DNA of 53,916 nucleotides from positions 1 through 53,916 of the forward strand of contig NZ_MQMG01000021.1 of NCBI RefSeq assembly GCF_001908025.1, read 5' to 3'. The notes under the pieces were generated by a model that was not told where the DNA came from, made no database searches, and saw nothing but the letters and a program-made list of their open reading frames with translations. The position numbers were made by a program, and so were the translations under genes. The DNA is from Geobacillus proteiniphilus (GTDB lineage Bacteria > Bacillota > Bacilli > Bacillales > Anoxybacillaceae). Shown piece by piece: positions 17,623 through 26,061 of the stretch (within the stretch, counting starts at the first letter, position 1; each line of letters begins with the position of its first letter).

Positions 17623-18088
17623 CCGCCACCTTCGCCCACTCAGCAATCAAGCAGCAAAGCCGCTCTGCTTCTTCCATCGGAAGAGCGGGAATTTCATGAG
17701 CGGCCGCCGCCGTGAACACCGCGATGGAAGCCAACCCGTACCGCTTGAGAAGCGGACCTTGCCGCACATCGACGTACTGAACGCGGGCCATCGGGATGAG
17801 CGTCCGTCTGATGGACCAGACCCCTCGCTGAATGTCAATCTCTTCTTCGCGAATGTCATAGCGCCACCGTCTTTGCCGCAACGGAGGAAGCCAGACCATC
17901 CATACGATCGCTTCCACCACCCAAGCGCCGGCCAAAACCGCAAATAGCCAACTAGGAGCATGAAAGCGTGAGATCAAAAACGCGACTCCCCCGATGACCA
18001 CACCGGAAGCCGCTGCCCCTAGCGCTCCGGTCAAGCGCCACACGGTGACCGCTTTGATCGAAATCGGTTTGCCGCTGTCATGAAGCAT
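17606..18088 (-). CDS. ydbS: YdbS-like PH-domain membrane protein
   Basis: A 160-residue protein matching the usual YdbS length when started at ATG 18088, which has AAAGGAG about 10 nt upstream; a longer frame to 18124 has no better site. Two transmembrane helices (about residues 15-37 and 42-62) are followed by one DUF304/PH-like domain: RWRYDIREEEIDIQRGVWSIRRTLIPMARVQYVDVRQGPLLKRYGLASI. It is the first gene of a coupled pair with the YdbT-like protein, presumably forming a membrane complex. Confidence 0.87.
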   Translation of the reverse strand: MLHDSGKPISIKAVTVWRLTGALGAAASGVVIGGVAFLISRFHAPSWLFAVLAGAWVVEAIVWMVWLPPLRQRRWRYDIREEEIDIQRGVWSIRRTLIPMARVQYVDVRQGPLLKRYGLASIAVFTAAAAHEIPALPMEEAERLCCLIAEWAKVADEDDA

Positions 18089-18170
18089 TCTTCGAATCTC
18101 CTTTTTTCGTGAGGTGAACTTCATTTCCAGTATAACAAAAGCTTTCCATGTTGGCGATGTCGTTTTTCAC

Positions 18171-18206
18171 AAATCGTTGACAGAATGACCTAACTATTAT
18201 ATTCTG
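18171..18206 (+). promoter_or_regulatory. Promoter candidate for the small gene at 18219
   Basis: TTGACA at about 18177 is followed after 17 bp by TATTCT. The -35 is perfect, the -10 moderate (4/6). Confidence 0.4.
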
Positions 18207-18218
18207 AAACTATCTTTT

Positions 18219-18473
18219 TTGCTTAACCGCATAAAAGTGAAAAAGTACATCGATGAAACGAAGCCGTTTTTCCAAACGAAAGGCTTCCCGTACACGACAA
18301 TCGTGGCGGTCGTATCGCTCGGAGCGATTTGGATTGAATTTTTATTCGAAAATGAGCATCGCTTCGGTTCCATCCTTTGCTTGGCGATCTTAAGTGTTCT
18401 GGCTATGTATACAGCCATCAAAGAAAAACAGCGCCGGCGCCTGGAAACAAAAGCGCCCGGGCGAACGGCGTAA
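18219..18473 (+). CDS. Small two-helix membrane protein, start uncertain
   Basis: The frame reads KVKKYIDETKPFFQTKGFPYTTIVAVVSLG and continues with two hydrophobic helices (TTIVAVVSLGAIWIEFLF and ILCLAILSVLAMYTAI) and a basic tail EKQRRRLETKAP. The only starts are TTG (18219) or the GTG 24 bp later, and neither has a ribosome binding site, so the 5' end may be damaged. The regular helix and charge pattern suggests it was, or is, a real inner-membrane protein. No family is recognised. Confidence 0.4.
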   Translation: MLNRIKVKKYIDETKPFFQTKGFPYTTIVAVVSLGAIWIEFLFENEHRFGSILCLAILSVLAMYTAIKEKQRRRLETKAPGRTA

Positions 18474-18524
18474 CCAAACCGCCTCCTTTCGCTCGAGCGA
18501 TCGCTGCAGGCGGGCGTCTTTTCA

Positions 18525-18737
18525 TCATTTATGGCGCCCGTCTTCCTTTTTCCGTGTCCAACCGTTCCCACGATATTCGTCCCATGCGCGCCAGGCCATG
18601 ATCGCCATGCCGAGCGCGAGAATCAACGCCTGTCCGTCCATCCGGTGTTCCGTCCATAAACGATACCCTGCCGCTCCGATGCCGTAAAGCACCCAAACCA
18701 CTGAAAACCACATAACTCCCAACCAAAATCGCCGCAT
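18525..18737 (-). CDS. Small membrane protein of 70 residues
   Basis: The ATG at 18737 is preceded by AAGGAAGAAACG. The product has two hydrophobic segments (WLGVMWFSVVWVLYGIGAAGY and ALILALGMAIMAWRAW) joined by a charged loop and ends in a basic tail (WTRKKEDGRHK), so both ends are probably cytoplasmic. I do not recognise a family. It converges on the 18219 frame. Confidence 0.55.
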   Translation of the reverse strand: MRRFWLGVMWFSVVWVLYGIGAAGYRLWTEHRMDGQALILALGMAIMAWRAWDEYRGNGWTRKKEDGRHK

Positions 18738-18866
18738 CGTTTCTTCCTTTCTTCCTTGGGTTTCCCGATCGATCCATGAGACAGCAGGTGAAGCCGCCTG
18801 TGTCTATTTTTGAAAAAATAAGGAATTTGCGTACAATTATACCACAATTTTCACGAATGAGCCGAA

Positions 18867-18917
18867 AAAAAACAAGCCATTCCCCTATGCTCCAAGGGAA
18901 ATGGCTGCGCGTTTTTC
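18867..18917. terminator. Terminator of the YdhK-like lipoprotein gene
   Basis: Stem AGCCATTCCC / GGGAAATGGCT (18875-18884 with 18896-18906), with A-rich and T-rich flanks on both sides. Confidence 0.75.
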
Positions 18918-18938
18918 TTAAACACTGATGACTATTCG

Positions 18939-19505
18939 TTATTTGGCCGGCGACAGCTCGTCTTCGGTCACCCATTTGTGGTTTGTCACTTTTTTACCGG
19001 TTTCCGTATCGATGAAATCGACCATATACACCGTCGTTTGTTTCGCCGAATCAATGACCGCTTTGGCACCTTTCATCCCTTCCATGTGATCGGCATTCAA
19101 GACGACTTCATCGCCCGGCTGAAACGGTTTGTCACCGGCGTTTTCGATTTCTTCATGGATGACCCATTTATGGTTTTTCACTGGTTTCCCGCCCGTGGTT
19201 GGAGTGTATGTGACCGTATAGACGATCGTGTCAAAGGCACCGGTGACAGTCGCCTTGGCTCCATCCATTCCCGGCATATGATCCGCATGGATGATGACTT
19301 GGCTTCCAATCGGATACTTTGGTTGTTTCGCTTCCTTCAATCCAGCCGGCACCTCTCCTGAACCCGAGTGGTTCATTCCCTCATGACCGGTGTGAGAAGC
19401 CGTATTTTCCTTTGGCGCTTTGTTGTCGTCTGCACCGGTGCAGGCGGATAGCAAGAGCGCTGCCATGACCGAAGTTGTGCCTAGCAACATTTTTAATTTT
19501 TTCAT
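18939..19505 (-). CDS. YdhK-like DUF1541 lipoprotein
   Basis: A 188-residue secreted lipoprotein. The ATG at 19505 has AAGGAGGGTG upstream; the longer frame is not needed. A signal peptide with basic start (MKKLKMLL) and lipobox LLSAC gives Cys about residue 22 as the lipid-modified N-terminus. After a His/Gly/Ser linker (TGHEGMNHSGSGE) come two tandem DUF1541 repeats, each with G(S/D)xVxx(H/N)ADHMxGMxGAKA and ending TNHKWV or KNHKWV. The His- and Met-rich ADHMPGM motif suggests metal, possibly copper, binding, as proposed for YdhK relatives; that role is inference. Confidence 0.88.
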   Translation of the reverse strand: MKKLKMLLGTTSVMAALLLSACTGADDNKAPKENTASHTGHEGMNHSGSGEVPAGLKEAKQPKYPIGSQVIIHADHMPGMDGAKATVTGAFDTIVYTVTYTPTTGGKPVKNHKWVIHEEIENAGDKPFQPGDEVVLNADHMEGMKGAKAVIDSAKQTTVYMVDFIDTETGKKVTNHKWVTEDELSPAK

Positions 19506-19795
19506 CGTTTTCACCCTCCTTGCCTTGTTAGCATACCCGGCATTTGTGCAGATTTTATGGAGATGGCCTTGATCGTGCAAAAAGTGGCGACCGTGCATGT
19601 AAACATGTGATGGAAAGGCGAGGTTTGCCGGTCTGTGGAGCTGCAGGCTGTGGTGCAAGAGGAACCGATGAGCCCTGGACGCAGGAAGACGGCAGATGGC
19701 CGCAGCGGATTTCCCCTGTTTTTAAGTATACAAAGTCTCTTCCACCGCCTTAAACGGAAGAGGGAGCGGGAGCCTGCTGTTTCCGCTTCTCCGTT
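19506..19795. other. Intergenic region of about 290 bp
   Basis: No gene is supported; frames here are short and lack start sites. The promoter of the lipoprotein gene is expected in this stretch but no clear pair of boxes was found. Confidence 0.3.
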
Positions 19796-20353
19796 TCATC
19801 CAGGCATCTTTTTCCTTATCTTCCGCCAAATAAACAAAAACATGGCTCCGGATAAAACAGCAAGAATGAGTTTTCCTTGCCACGTGACGCGGATCACCTG
19901 ATCGACAGCATACGCTTCCATCCATAAAGCTGGGAGCTTGCCGAGCGAACTGGCGGCCGCAAAGACGAGGAAGGACGTGCGGCCGATGGCGGCGACAAAC
20001 GTTACCACCCCTGATGGCACAAACGGCAACAGTCGAAGCGCGAAAATGAGCCCAAACGCCTCCTTGCCACTGGCATGAAGCAACGGCTTCACCTTGGGAT
20101 GGGAAAGCCATGTGGTTTGGCTCCATCGGCGAAGTCCTTTTCGATACAAGACAAACGAGACGACCGCTCCGAGCGCCTCGCCGGCAAACGACACCCAAAA
20201 GCCGGGCCAAAATCCGAAAACGGTCAAATTGGCGGCAGTCAAAAAGGCGCTTGGTACGACCCCGAGCACGCTGATGGCGAGATTACAAAGCAGGCTGAGG
20301 AGAAACGCGGTCTCGTCATATGCTTGAAGGACATCGATCATCCTGTCTTTCAT
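19796..20353 (-). CDS. TVP38/TMEM64 (DedA-like, SNARE-associated) membrane protein
   Basis: A 185-residue protein with about five hydrophobic segments. Hallmarks are the N-terminal re-entrant region VPSAFLTAANLTVFGFWPGFWVSFAGEALGAVVSFVLYRKGLR (about 34-76), with the (F/Y)G.....F.G...G pattern, and the conserved segment LRLLPFVPSGVVTFVAA (about 107-124). TVP38 and DedA proteins act in membrane lipid transport, such as recycling undecaprenyl phosphate or flipping phospholipids. No strong ribosome binding site precedes ATG 20353; the second ATG at 20341 is an alternative. It follows a two-component pair transcribed in the same direction. Confidence 0.85.
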   Translation of the reverse strand: MKDRMIDVLQAYDETAFLLSLLCNLAISVLGVVPSAFLTAANLTVFGFWPGFWVSFAGEALGAVVSFVLYRKGLRRWSQTTWLSHPKVKPLLHASGKEAFGLIFALRLLPFVPSGVVTFVAAIGRTSFLVFAAASSLGKLPALWMEAYAVDQVIRVTWQGKLILAVLSGAMFLFIWRKIRKKMPG

Positions 20354-20393
20354 GACTATAAGAAACGCCTCTCTTTCCTAGAAGCGGCGCCGG

Positions 20394-21074
20394 TTACGAC
20401 TTGCGCCCTTCCCATTTGTAGCCGACGCCCCAGACCGTCTGCAAATATTCGTCCGCCGGGAATCCCGCTTTACGCAATTTTTCGCGGATGTTTTTAATGT
20501 GGGAATCTACGGTCCGCTCTTCCGTGTCAGCGAGATAGCCCCATAGCGATGCGATAATTTGCCCGCGGCTGAACACTTGATTCGGGTGTTTTAACAGCAG
20601 ACCCAAAATAGCGAACTCTTTCGGTGTCAACGCAATCAGCTTGTCTTCGTAGCGGACCGTATGCTCCTCTTCATCCCACACAAGCCCGGCCGTGCGGATA
20701 GCCGAGCGGCCACCCACCGTGCGGCGCAGCACCGCTTCAATGCGGGCAAGCAGCTCCGCCTCATCAAACGGCTTTGTGACATAATCGTCCGCTCCGATTT
20801 TCAACCCTTGGACGATATCCGCCGTCTCGTCGCGGGCCGTGACCATCATAATCGGAACATGCGAAAACGAACGAATGCGGCGGCACGTCTCCCATCCGTC
20901 GAGCTCGGGCATCATCACATCGAGCAACACCAAATCCGCATGATGGCGCCGCAAATAGTCAATCGCCTCCGCTCCCGAACGCCGTTTCACGCAGCGGTAG
21001 CCGTTCGGCGCTAAATACAATTCCAATAAATCAAGCATCCGCTCTTCATCATCGACCAACAACAACGTATACAT
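20394..21074 (-). CDS. OmpR-family response regulator
   Basis: A 226-residue regulator. The receiver domain (1-120) has the acidic pair DDEE, the phosphorylated Asp in LVLLDVMMPELDGWE (about 52), the conserved Thr in MMVTARDE (about 80) and Lys in DYVTKPFDE (about 102). The C-terminal winged helix (about 130-226) is OmpR/PhoB type: LTPKEFAILGLLLKHPNQVFSRGQ, RTVDSHIKNIREKL, TVWGVGYKWE. The ATG lies 2 bp after the stop codon of the kinase gene, with GGAGGG in its end, so the two are coupled. The signal is unknown; the pair resembles YkoG-YkoH of Bacillus. Confidence 0.95.
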   Translation of the reverse strand: MYTLLLVDDEERMLDLLELYLAPNGYRCVKRRSGAEAIDYLRRHHADLVLLDVMMPELDGWETCRRIRSFSHVPIMMVTARDETADIVQGLKIGADDYVTKPFDEAELLARIEAVLRRTVGGRSAIRTAGLVWDEEEHTVRYEDKLIALTPKEFAILGLLLKHPNQVFSRGQIIASLWGYLADTEERTVDSHIKNIREKLRKAGFPADEYLQTVWGVGYKWEGRKS

Positions 21075-21076
21075 TG

Positions 21077-22450
21077 TTATCCCTCCGGCAGCGTAATGAA
21101 GATGGTCGTTCCTTTTCCTTGTTCGCTTCTAGCAGTGATCGTTCCCCCGTGCGCCTCGACGATTTCTTTGGCAATCGCCAAACCGAGTCCGGTCCCGCCG
21201 CTTGTCCGCGATCGTGATTTATCGACCCGGTAAAACCGCTCGAAAATACGGGGCACGTCTTCCGGCGGAATGCCGACTCCTTCATCGGACACGGTAATGA
21301 CGATTCCCTGCTTTTGCAGGTGAATGGCGACGGCCACCGTCGTGCCGGAATACGCATACTTTCGCGCATTGTCAAGCACGTTGATCATCACTTGCTCAAA
21401 CCGCTGCCGATCGATCGCGGCCGTGACCGAACCAGGGCACTGGCACACAAGCGACAGCGATTTTTCCTGAAACGCGGGGCGCAGTTTTTTACACAATTTT
21501 GCCAAAAACGAACAAAGATTAGTCGGCTGCTTTTCAATCTGGAACGAGTGTTGCTCCAGTTTTGCTAATTCAAACAAGTCTTTGACCATTTTTTCGATCT
21601 TTTCCGCTTCTTCGTAAATGATCGCCACATAGTTCGCCCGTTCCTCCTCAGACAGATGCGGACGCCTAGCAATGTCGGCGTATCCTTTCACATACGTCAG
21701 CGGCGTGCGCAATTCATGAGAGATGCTCGCTAAAAATTCGCTCCGCTCTTGTTTCAAATACGCCAAATCGTTGGCCAGCGTTTGAATCGCTCTCCCTAGT
21801 TGCGCCAGCTCGTCGTTGCCTTTCATCTCGAGGCGGACGGAAAAATCCCCATGGCTGAGCGCCTCGGTCGCCCGTTTCATGCGAAGGAGCGGCATCGTGA
21901 TGGCGCGAGAGAAAAAGGCGATTGTCAACACGGTGATCGCCACCGACAGCACGCCAACGACGATAAAATGATGCTTCAGTTTATACACCATCGTCCGAAT
22001 CGAGCGGGTGTCTTGAAACATATACACATATCCTCTCGTTTCGCCTCTGATTTGAATCGGGCTGACGGCGGCGATATGCGACGCCCGCTTCCAGTCGGTT
22101 TCGACCATCATCCCCCGGCGGGGAATATGGCGACCGTTCGTTAAAGGAATGATGCGCTTGGCAAACGGAACAATACCTTTAGAAGCCGATACAATCCGGC
22201 GCCGGGCGTCAGTGATGGCGACATCGGTTTCCGCCTCTGATTCCATCATCACGACATGCGCCAACGTCGTTCGGTCGTCATTTTTCTCCAAGACGTTGCG
22301 GTGGCTGTTTCCCCGCGCCAACAGCTGCGCGAATTCTTCCTCGATGCGCGCATGGACGAGCGTAGCGTAGAGGGAAACGAACAGCACCATTTCAATGGCC
22401 AAGACAAAGGCAAAAAACAGCATTCCGAGTTTCCATGACAGTTTTCGCAC
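21077..22450 (-). CDS. Sensor histidine kinase partner of the OmpR-family regulator
   Basis: A 457-residue membrane kinase. Order of parts: TM1 (about 8-28), an extracellular sensor region of about 130 residues (NDRTTLAHVVMMES, ending in KLKHHF), TM2 (about 160-182), HAMP (about 185-240, RMKRATEALSHGDFSVRL), HisKA with the phosphorylated His in SISHELRTPLTYVKGY (about 248), then HATPase_c with N box LDNARKYAYSG, DEGVGIPPEDVPRIFERFYRVD and GTGLGLAIAKEIVEAHGG. All catalytic boxes are intact. GAGGAGAG lies upstream. It is the first gene of the pair. Confidence 0.95.
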   Translation of the reverse strand: MRKLSWKLGMLFFAFVLAIEMVLFVSLYATLVHARIEEEFAQLLARGNSHRNVLEKNDDRTTLAHVVMMESEAETDVAITDARRRIVSASKGIVPFAKRIIPLTNGRHIPRRGMMVETDWKRASHIAAVSPIQIRGETRGYVYMFQDTRSIRTMVYKLKHHFIVVGVLSVAITVLTIAFFSRAITMPLLRMKRATEALSHGDFSVRLEMKGNDELAQLGRAIQTLANDLAYLKQERSEFLASISHELRTPLTYVKGYADIARRPHLSEEERANYVAIIYEEAEKIEKMVKDLFELAKLEQHSFQIEKQPTNLCSFLAKLCKKLRPAFQEKSLSLVCQCPGSVTAAIDRQRFEQVMINVLDNARKYAYSGTTVAVAIHLQKQGIVITVSDEGVGIPPEDVPRIFERFYRVDKSRSRTSGGTGLGLAIAKEIVEAHGGTITARSEQGKGTTIFITLPEG

Positions 22451-22666
22451 GGATTCCTCTCCTCATCCATCAAGCCCGAATGTCATTTTAATTTTACTAT
22501 TTTATTTGGCAAATGTGCAAAAAGTGTGGAGATGCGGCATTCGCGCCGCGCCAAGGCGTCTTGTCCCGCCAAGGAGACAAACCTTGGCGGATGCGTCTTT
22601 CTCGTTCTTCCATTATACTAAAAAACAGACTGTGCTCATTTGGAGACGACAGAAAGGGGTTTATTG
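22451..22666. other. Divergent promoter region between kinase and topB
   Basis: About 215 bp without a gene. It contains a CTTGTCCCGCCAAGG / CCTTGGCGG inverted pattern near 22558-22588 that could be a hairpin or operator. Confidence 0.3.
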
Positions 22667-24760
22667 ATGAAATCGCTCGTGTTAGCAGAAAAGCCGAGCG
22701 TCGCCCGCGACATCGCCCGCGCGCTCGGCTGCAAAGAAACGCACAAACAATATTTTGAAGGGCCGCGCTACATCGTCACTTGGGCGCTCGGCCACTTAGT
22801 TGAGCTGAAGATGCCGGAAGACTACGACCGGAAATACGAAACATGGCGGTTGGAGGACTTGCCGATCATCCCAAAGAAAATGGGTTTGAAAGTCATCCCG
22901 CAAACGAGCCACCAGTTTCGCGCCATTGAACGGTTGGCAAAACGACCGGATGTGAAAGATTGCGTCATTGCGACCGACGCCGGCCGTGAAGGGGAGCTTG
23001 TGGCGCGCTGGATTTTGCAGATGATCGGCTGGAACAAGCCGATTTGGCGGCTATGGATTTCGTCACAAACCGACCGCGCCATCCGCGACGGCTTCCGCCA
23101 ACTAAAGCCCGGGGCGCAATTTGACCGGCTGTACGAATCCGCTGTCTGCCGCGCCGAAGCCGACTGGCTGATCGGGCTGAACGTGACGCGCGCCTTGACG
23201 ACGAAATACAACGACCCGCTTTCGGCCGGGCGCGTGCAGACACCAACGCTCGCAATGATCATCGAGCGCGAACGCGAGATCCAATCGTTCGTTCCCGTGC
23301 CATATTGGACGATTCGGGCCAAGATCGGTTCCATCACGGCCGTATGGGAGCGACATGGAGAACATCGTCTGTTTGACCAAGACGAAGCGAAGCAGCTTGT
23401 CGCCCGCCTTGACGGTCAGCCGGCGCGCGTCGTGTCGGTCAAGCGGAAACGAAAAAGCGAGCCCGCCCCGCTGCCGTATGATTTAACCGAGCTGCAGCGG
23501 GAGGCGAACAAGCGGTTTGGTTTTTCGGCAAAAAAGACGCTCTCGGTGTTGCAGCGGCTGTATGAACAACACAAGCTCGTCACGTACCCGCGCACCGATT
23601 CGCGTTATTTGCCAAGCGATATGGAAGCGACGATGACCGAGCGGTTGTTGGCGATGAAATCCGGTTATGAGGACGTCATCGCTCCGCTCCTTGCCAAAGG
23701 CAAAGCCAAAGCAGCCAAGCGGGTATTTAACGATGACAAAGTGACCGATCATCACGCCATCATTCCAACGGATGAGCGGCTCAACCTTAGCAGGCTGTCG
23801 ACTGATGAGCGCAAGCTGTATGATCTCATCGCCCGTCGCTTTTTGGCGCTGTTTTTCCCGCCGTATGAATCCGAAACGACGACAGCTGTCTTTGACATCG
23901 GCGGCGAAATGTTTGTCGCCAAGGAGACGGCGGTTGTGAACTTCGGATTTAAAGCCGTTCTCGGCAAAGAAGAAACGGATGCCAAACCGACGTTGTCACA
24001 CCTCGCGGAAGGTCAGACGCTCCCATCGGTGCAGCTTGAGAGGGAACAATCGTTTACCGAACCGCCCGCCCGTTATTCGGAAGCCGATTTGCTCGCGCAA
24101 ATGGAGAAATACGGGCTCGGCACGCCGGCGACAAGAGCGGACATCATCGAACGGCTGGTCGAAACCGAAGTGGTCGAGCGAAAAGACGGACGGTTTTATC
24201 CGACGAAAAAAGGGAAACAGCTGATTGAGCTCGTCAATGAAGAGTTGAAATCGCCGGAATTGACCGCCCGCTGGGAGCGTGAGCTTGAGGCGATCGCCCA
24301 CGGAAAAGGAAACCCGAAGCAATTTTTGGCGAACATCCGTCGGCAAACCGAAGCGCTTGTCGCCGAAATCAAGCAGAGCGAGCAGACGTACAGAGCGCCG
24401 AACCTCACGAATCTCACGTGCCCAGAATGCGGCGCGCTTTTAAAAGAGCGGAAAACGAAAGACGGACGGATGCTTGTCTGCTCGAACTTAGCGTGCCGCT
24501 ACCGCCGCCGGCGCGACCCGAAACTGTCGAACCGCCGCTGCCCGCAATGCCACCGGCGCATGGAAATGCACGAAGGAAAAGCCGGGCTCTATTTCCAATG
24601 CCGCCCGTGCAATATTGTCGAAAAAGCGGACGAGACGAAACGCATAGCAGCCAAAGGAAGCGAACGGGCGCTTCTCAAAAAATACAGCCCGTCCAACGAA
24701 TCGTTTGGCACGAGTTTAGGAGAGCTGCTCAAGCAGGCGTTGAACGAAAAAGAGGAATGA
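22667..24760 (+). CDS. topB: DNA topoisomerase III
   Basis: A 697-residue type IA topoisomerase that decatenates and relaxes DNA. The ATG at 22667 follows AAAGGGG; nine upstream codons are dropped. The Toprim domain opens with KSLVLAEKPSVARDIARALGC (catalytic Glu) and has ATDAGREGELVAR (about 106, Asp-x-Asp region). The active-site tyrosine is in VTYPRTDSRYLP (about 310). YGLGTPATRADIIERLVE (about 485) is the usual core motif. The C-terminus (590-660) has two zinc-ribbon-like units (CPECGALLKER...CSNLAC and CPQCHRR...CRPC). B. subtilis TopB is slightly longer. It is transcribed alone. Confidence 0.97.
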   Translation: MKSLVLAEKPSVARDIARALGCKETHKQYFEGPRYIVTWALGHLVELKMPEDYDRKYETWRLEDLPIIPKKMGLKVIPQTSHQFRAIERLAKRPDVKDCVIATDAGREGELVARWILQMIGWNKPIWRLWISSQTDRAIRDGFRQLKPGAQFDRLYESAVCRAEADWLIGLNVTRALTTKYNDPLSAGRVQTPTLAMIIEREREIQSFVPVPYWTIRAKIGSITAVWERHGEHRLFDQDEAKQLVARLDGQPARVVSVKRKRKSEPAPLPYDLTELQREANKRFGFSAKKTLSVLQRLYEQHKLVTYPRTDSRYLPSDMEATMTERLLAMKSGYEDVIAPLLAKGKAKAAKRVFNDDKVTDHHAIIPTDERLNLSRLSTDERKLYDLIARRFLALFFPPYESETTTAVFDIGGEMFVAKETAVVNFGFKAVLGKEETDAKPTLSHLAEGQTLPSVQLEREQSFTEPPARYSEADLLAQMEKYGLGTPATRADIIERLVETEVVERKDGRFYPTKKGKQLIELVNEELKSPELTARWERELEAIAHGKGNPKQFLANIRRQTEALVAEIKQSEQTYRAPNLTNLTCPECGALLKERKTKDGRMLVCSNLACRYRRRRDPKLSNRRCPQCHRRMEMHEGKAGLYFQCRPCNIVEKADETKRIAAKGSERALLKKYSPSNESFGTSLGELLKQALNEKEE

Positions 24761-24769
24761 GGTTGCCAT

Positions 24770-24799
24770 ACCGCGCTAGGGGCTATGCCCCTGGCGGTT
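24770..24799 (+). terminator. topB terminator
   Basis: Hairpin ACCGC-gctaGGGGC / GCCCCtggc-GGT followed by TTTCATTT, 10 nt after the stop codon. Confidence 0.65.
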
Positions 24800-24879
24800 T
24801 CATTTGCATCTTTGAATCTGAAACCTCCTTCTCATTGCCTCGTATATATAGGTAAATCTATGGCAAAGGAGCGATCGCG

Positions 24880-25077
24880 ATGTTGAAAAAATTGCTAAAA
24901 GCACTTTTAGGCCATCCCCATCATCCGTCGCACTACCATAAACATTACAGCAGCAGCGACCACCATCATTACAACCCGACGCATCACTCGCACCATCACC
25001 CGTCCCAGTACGGACACCATCACTACAAAAAGAAACATCATAGCGGCAGTTTCTTCTCAAGCTTCTTCGGCAGCTGA
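24880..25077 (+). CDS. Small histidine-rich protein coupled to the kinase gene
   Basis: A 65-residue protein with about 22 His. After a basic helix (MLKKLLKALLGH) come His/Ser/Tyr clusters such as HHHYNPTHHSHHHPSQ and a final basic-aromatic HHSGSFFSSFFGS. The start has AAAGGAG 9 nt upstream. The density of His in clusters would bind metals such as Ni, Zn or Cu. Its stop TGA overlaps the next ATG (TGATG), so it is translated together with the kinase and could be its substrate, metal store or coat component. His- and Tyr-rich small proteins are frequent in spore coats, but I do not know this family. Confidence 0.65.
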   Translation: MLKKLLKALLGHPHHPSHYHKHYSSSDHHHYNPTHHSHHHPSQYGHHHYKKKHHSGSFFSSFFGS

Positions 25078-25904
25078 TGAAACGCTTTTTCGAACGCCAT
25101 CCGCTCATCGCCCGCTGGTTTGACCGGCCGCATCGGAGCGGGGATGTGCTTTCTGGCCGCTATGAAGTCATCGAAGAGCTCGGGATGGGAAGCTACGGCA
25201 TCGCCTACAAAGGGTGCGATCACCTGACAGGCCGTCTTGTCGTCATCAAACAAGCGCGGCGGACAAAAGGAGAAGACGGCCGCCGCTTGCTTCAGCGCGA
25301 AGCGGATCTGCTTGCCCGTTTGCGCCACCCGCAAATTCCGAGGCTGTATGATCGGTTTGTGGAGCGCGGACAGCCGCATCTCGTGATGGAGTATATCGAC
25401 GGAGAAACGGTGGAAGACCAGATTTTCAAGCTGGAAGCCAAGTACACGGAACAAGAGGCGTTTCGATTGTTAAAGAAGGTGCTTGAGGTCGTCCGGCACG
25501 TCCATGCTTTCGGCATCGTCCACCGCGATTTGCGCATCCCGAACATCATTTGGCGCGATGGAACGGCGGCGATCATCGATTTCGGCTTAGCCTGCCGCAT
25601 CGGCGAACCGGTGGATTTCCGCGATGACGACCCGCTTGAGAAGCGACTGCGGCGCGAACCGCATCCACGAAGCGATTTCTATGCCCTTGGACACTTCACC
25701 TTGTTTTTATTGTATTCTGCCTATGAACCGACGAGTGACGAGGAAAAAAGCTGGGAAGAAGAACTCGATTTGTCGATGAACGCCCGTAGGATCTTGCGGA
25801 AGATGTTGCAGCTTGATCCGCCGTACGACAACGTCGACGAGTTGCTCGGCGACGTGGATCGGCTGTTGGCCGAACACAACGCAACCCAAGCCAAGGCACA
25901 CTAA
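25077..25904 (+). CDS. Hanks-type Ser/Thr protein kinase, soluble
   Basis: A 275-residue kinase domain without membrane anchor or PASTA repeats. Visible motifs: Gly-rich loop EELGMGSYGIAYKG (about 38), the VAIK-like Lys in RLVVIKQARR (about 58), catalytic loop IVHRDLRIPNII (about 146, with Asp and Asn), and IDFGLACR for the DFG magnesium motif (about 166). The usual Lys two residues after the catalytic Asp is Arg (HRDLR), as in some bacterial members, and the APE motif is not clear. It resembles the YbdM/YrzF group of B. subtilis. The start codon overlaps the stop of the His-rich gene. It may phosphorylate a spore or stress protein; that is inference. Confidence 0.85.
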   Translation: MKRFFERHPLIARWFDRPHRSGDVLSGRYEVIEELGMGSYGIAYKGCDHLTGRLVVIKQARRTKGEDGRRLLQREADLLARLRHPQIPRLYDRFVERGQPHLVMEYIDGETVEDQIFKLEAKYTEQEAFRLLKKVLEVVRHVHAFGIVHRDLRIPNIIWRDGTAAIIDFGLACRIGEPVDFRDDDPLEKRLRREPHPRSDFYALGHFTLFLLYSAYEPTSDEEKSWEEELDLSMNARRILRKMLQLDPPYDNVDELLGDVDRLLAEHNATQAKAH

Positions 25905-25951
25905 CAGAACATAGAACCTCTTCGAATCAATGAAAACCGTTGCATCGAACG

Positions 25952-25993
25952 AAAAGCCCCTCGCCGCCCGCCTATGGGCAGGAAGAGGGGCTG
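25952..25993. terminator. Terminator between kinase and enoyl-CoA hydratase genes
   Basis: Stem AGCCCCTC / GAGGGGCT (25955-25962 with 25985-25992) with an inner GCCC/GGGC stem. The T run is on the minus strand, so it mainly ends the operon at 26062-28489. Confidence 0.75.
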
Positions 25994-26061
25994 ATTCCAT
26001 GTTCGTGCAAGTCGAGGCGGCAGCCTTCTTAAAACAAACGTTCGCGCTGGTTGGAAGTAGC

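Noticed and set aside
22822-23337. 171-residue minus-strand frame
   Set aside because: It is the antisense of topB, which has all catalytic motifs.
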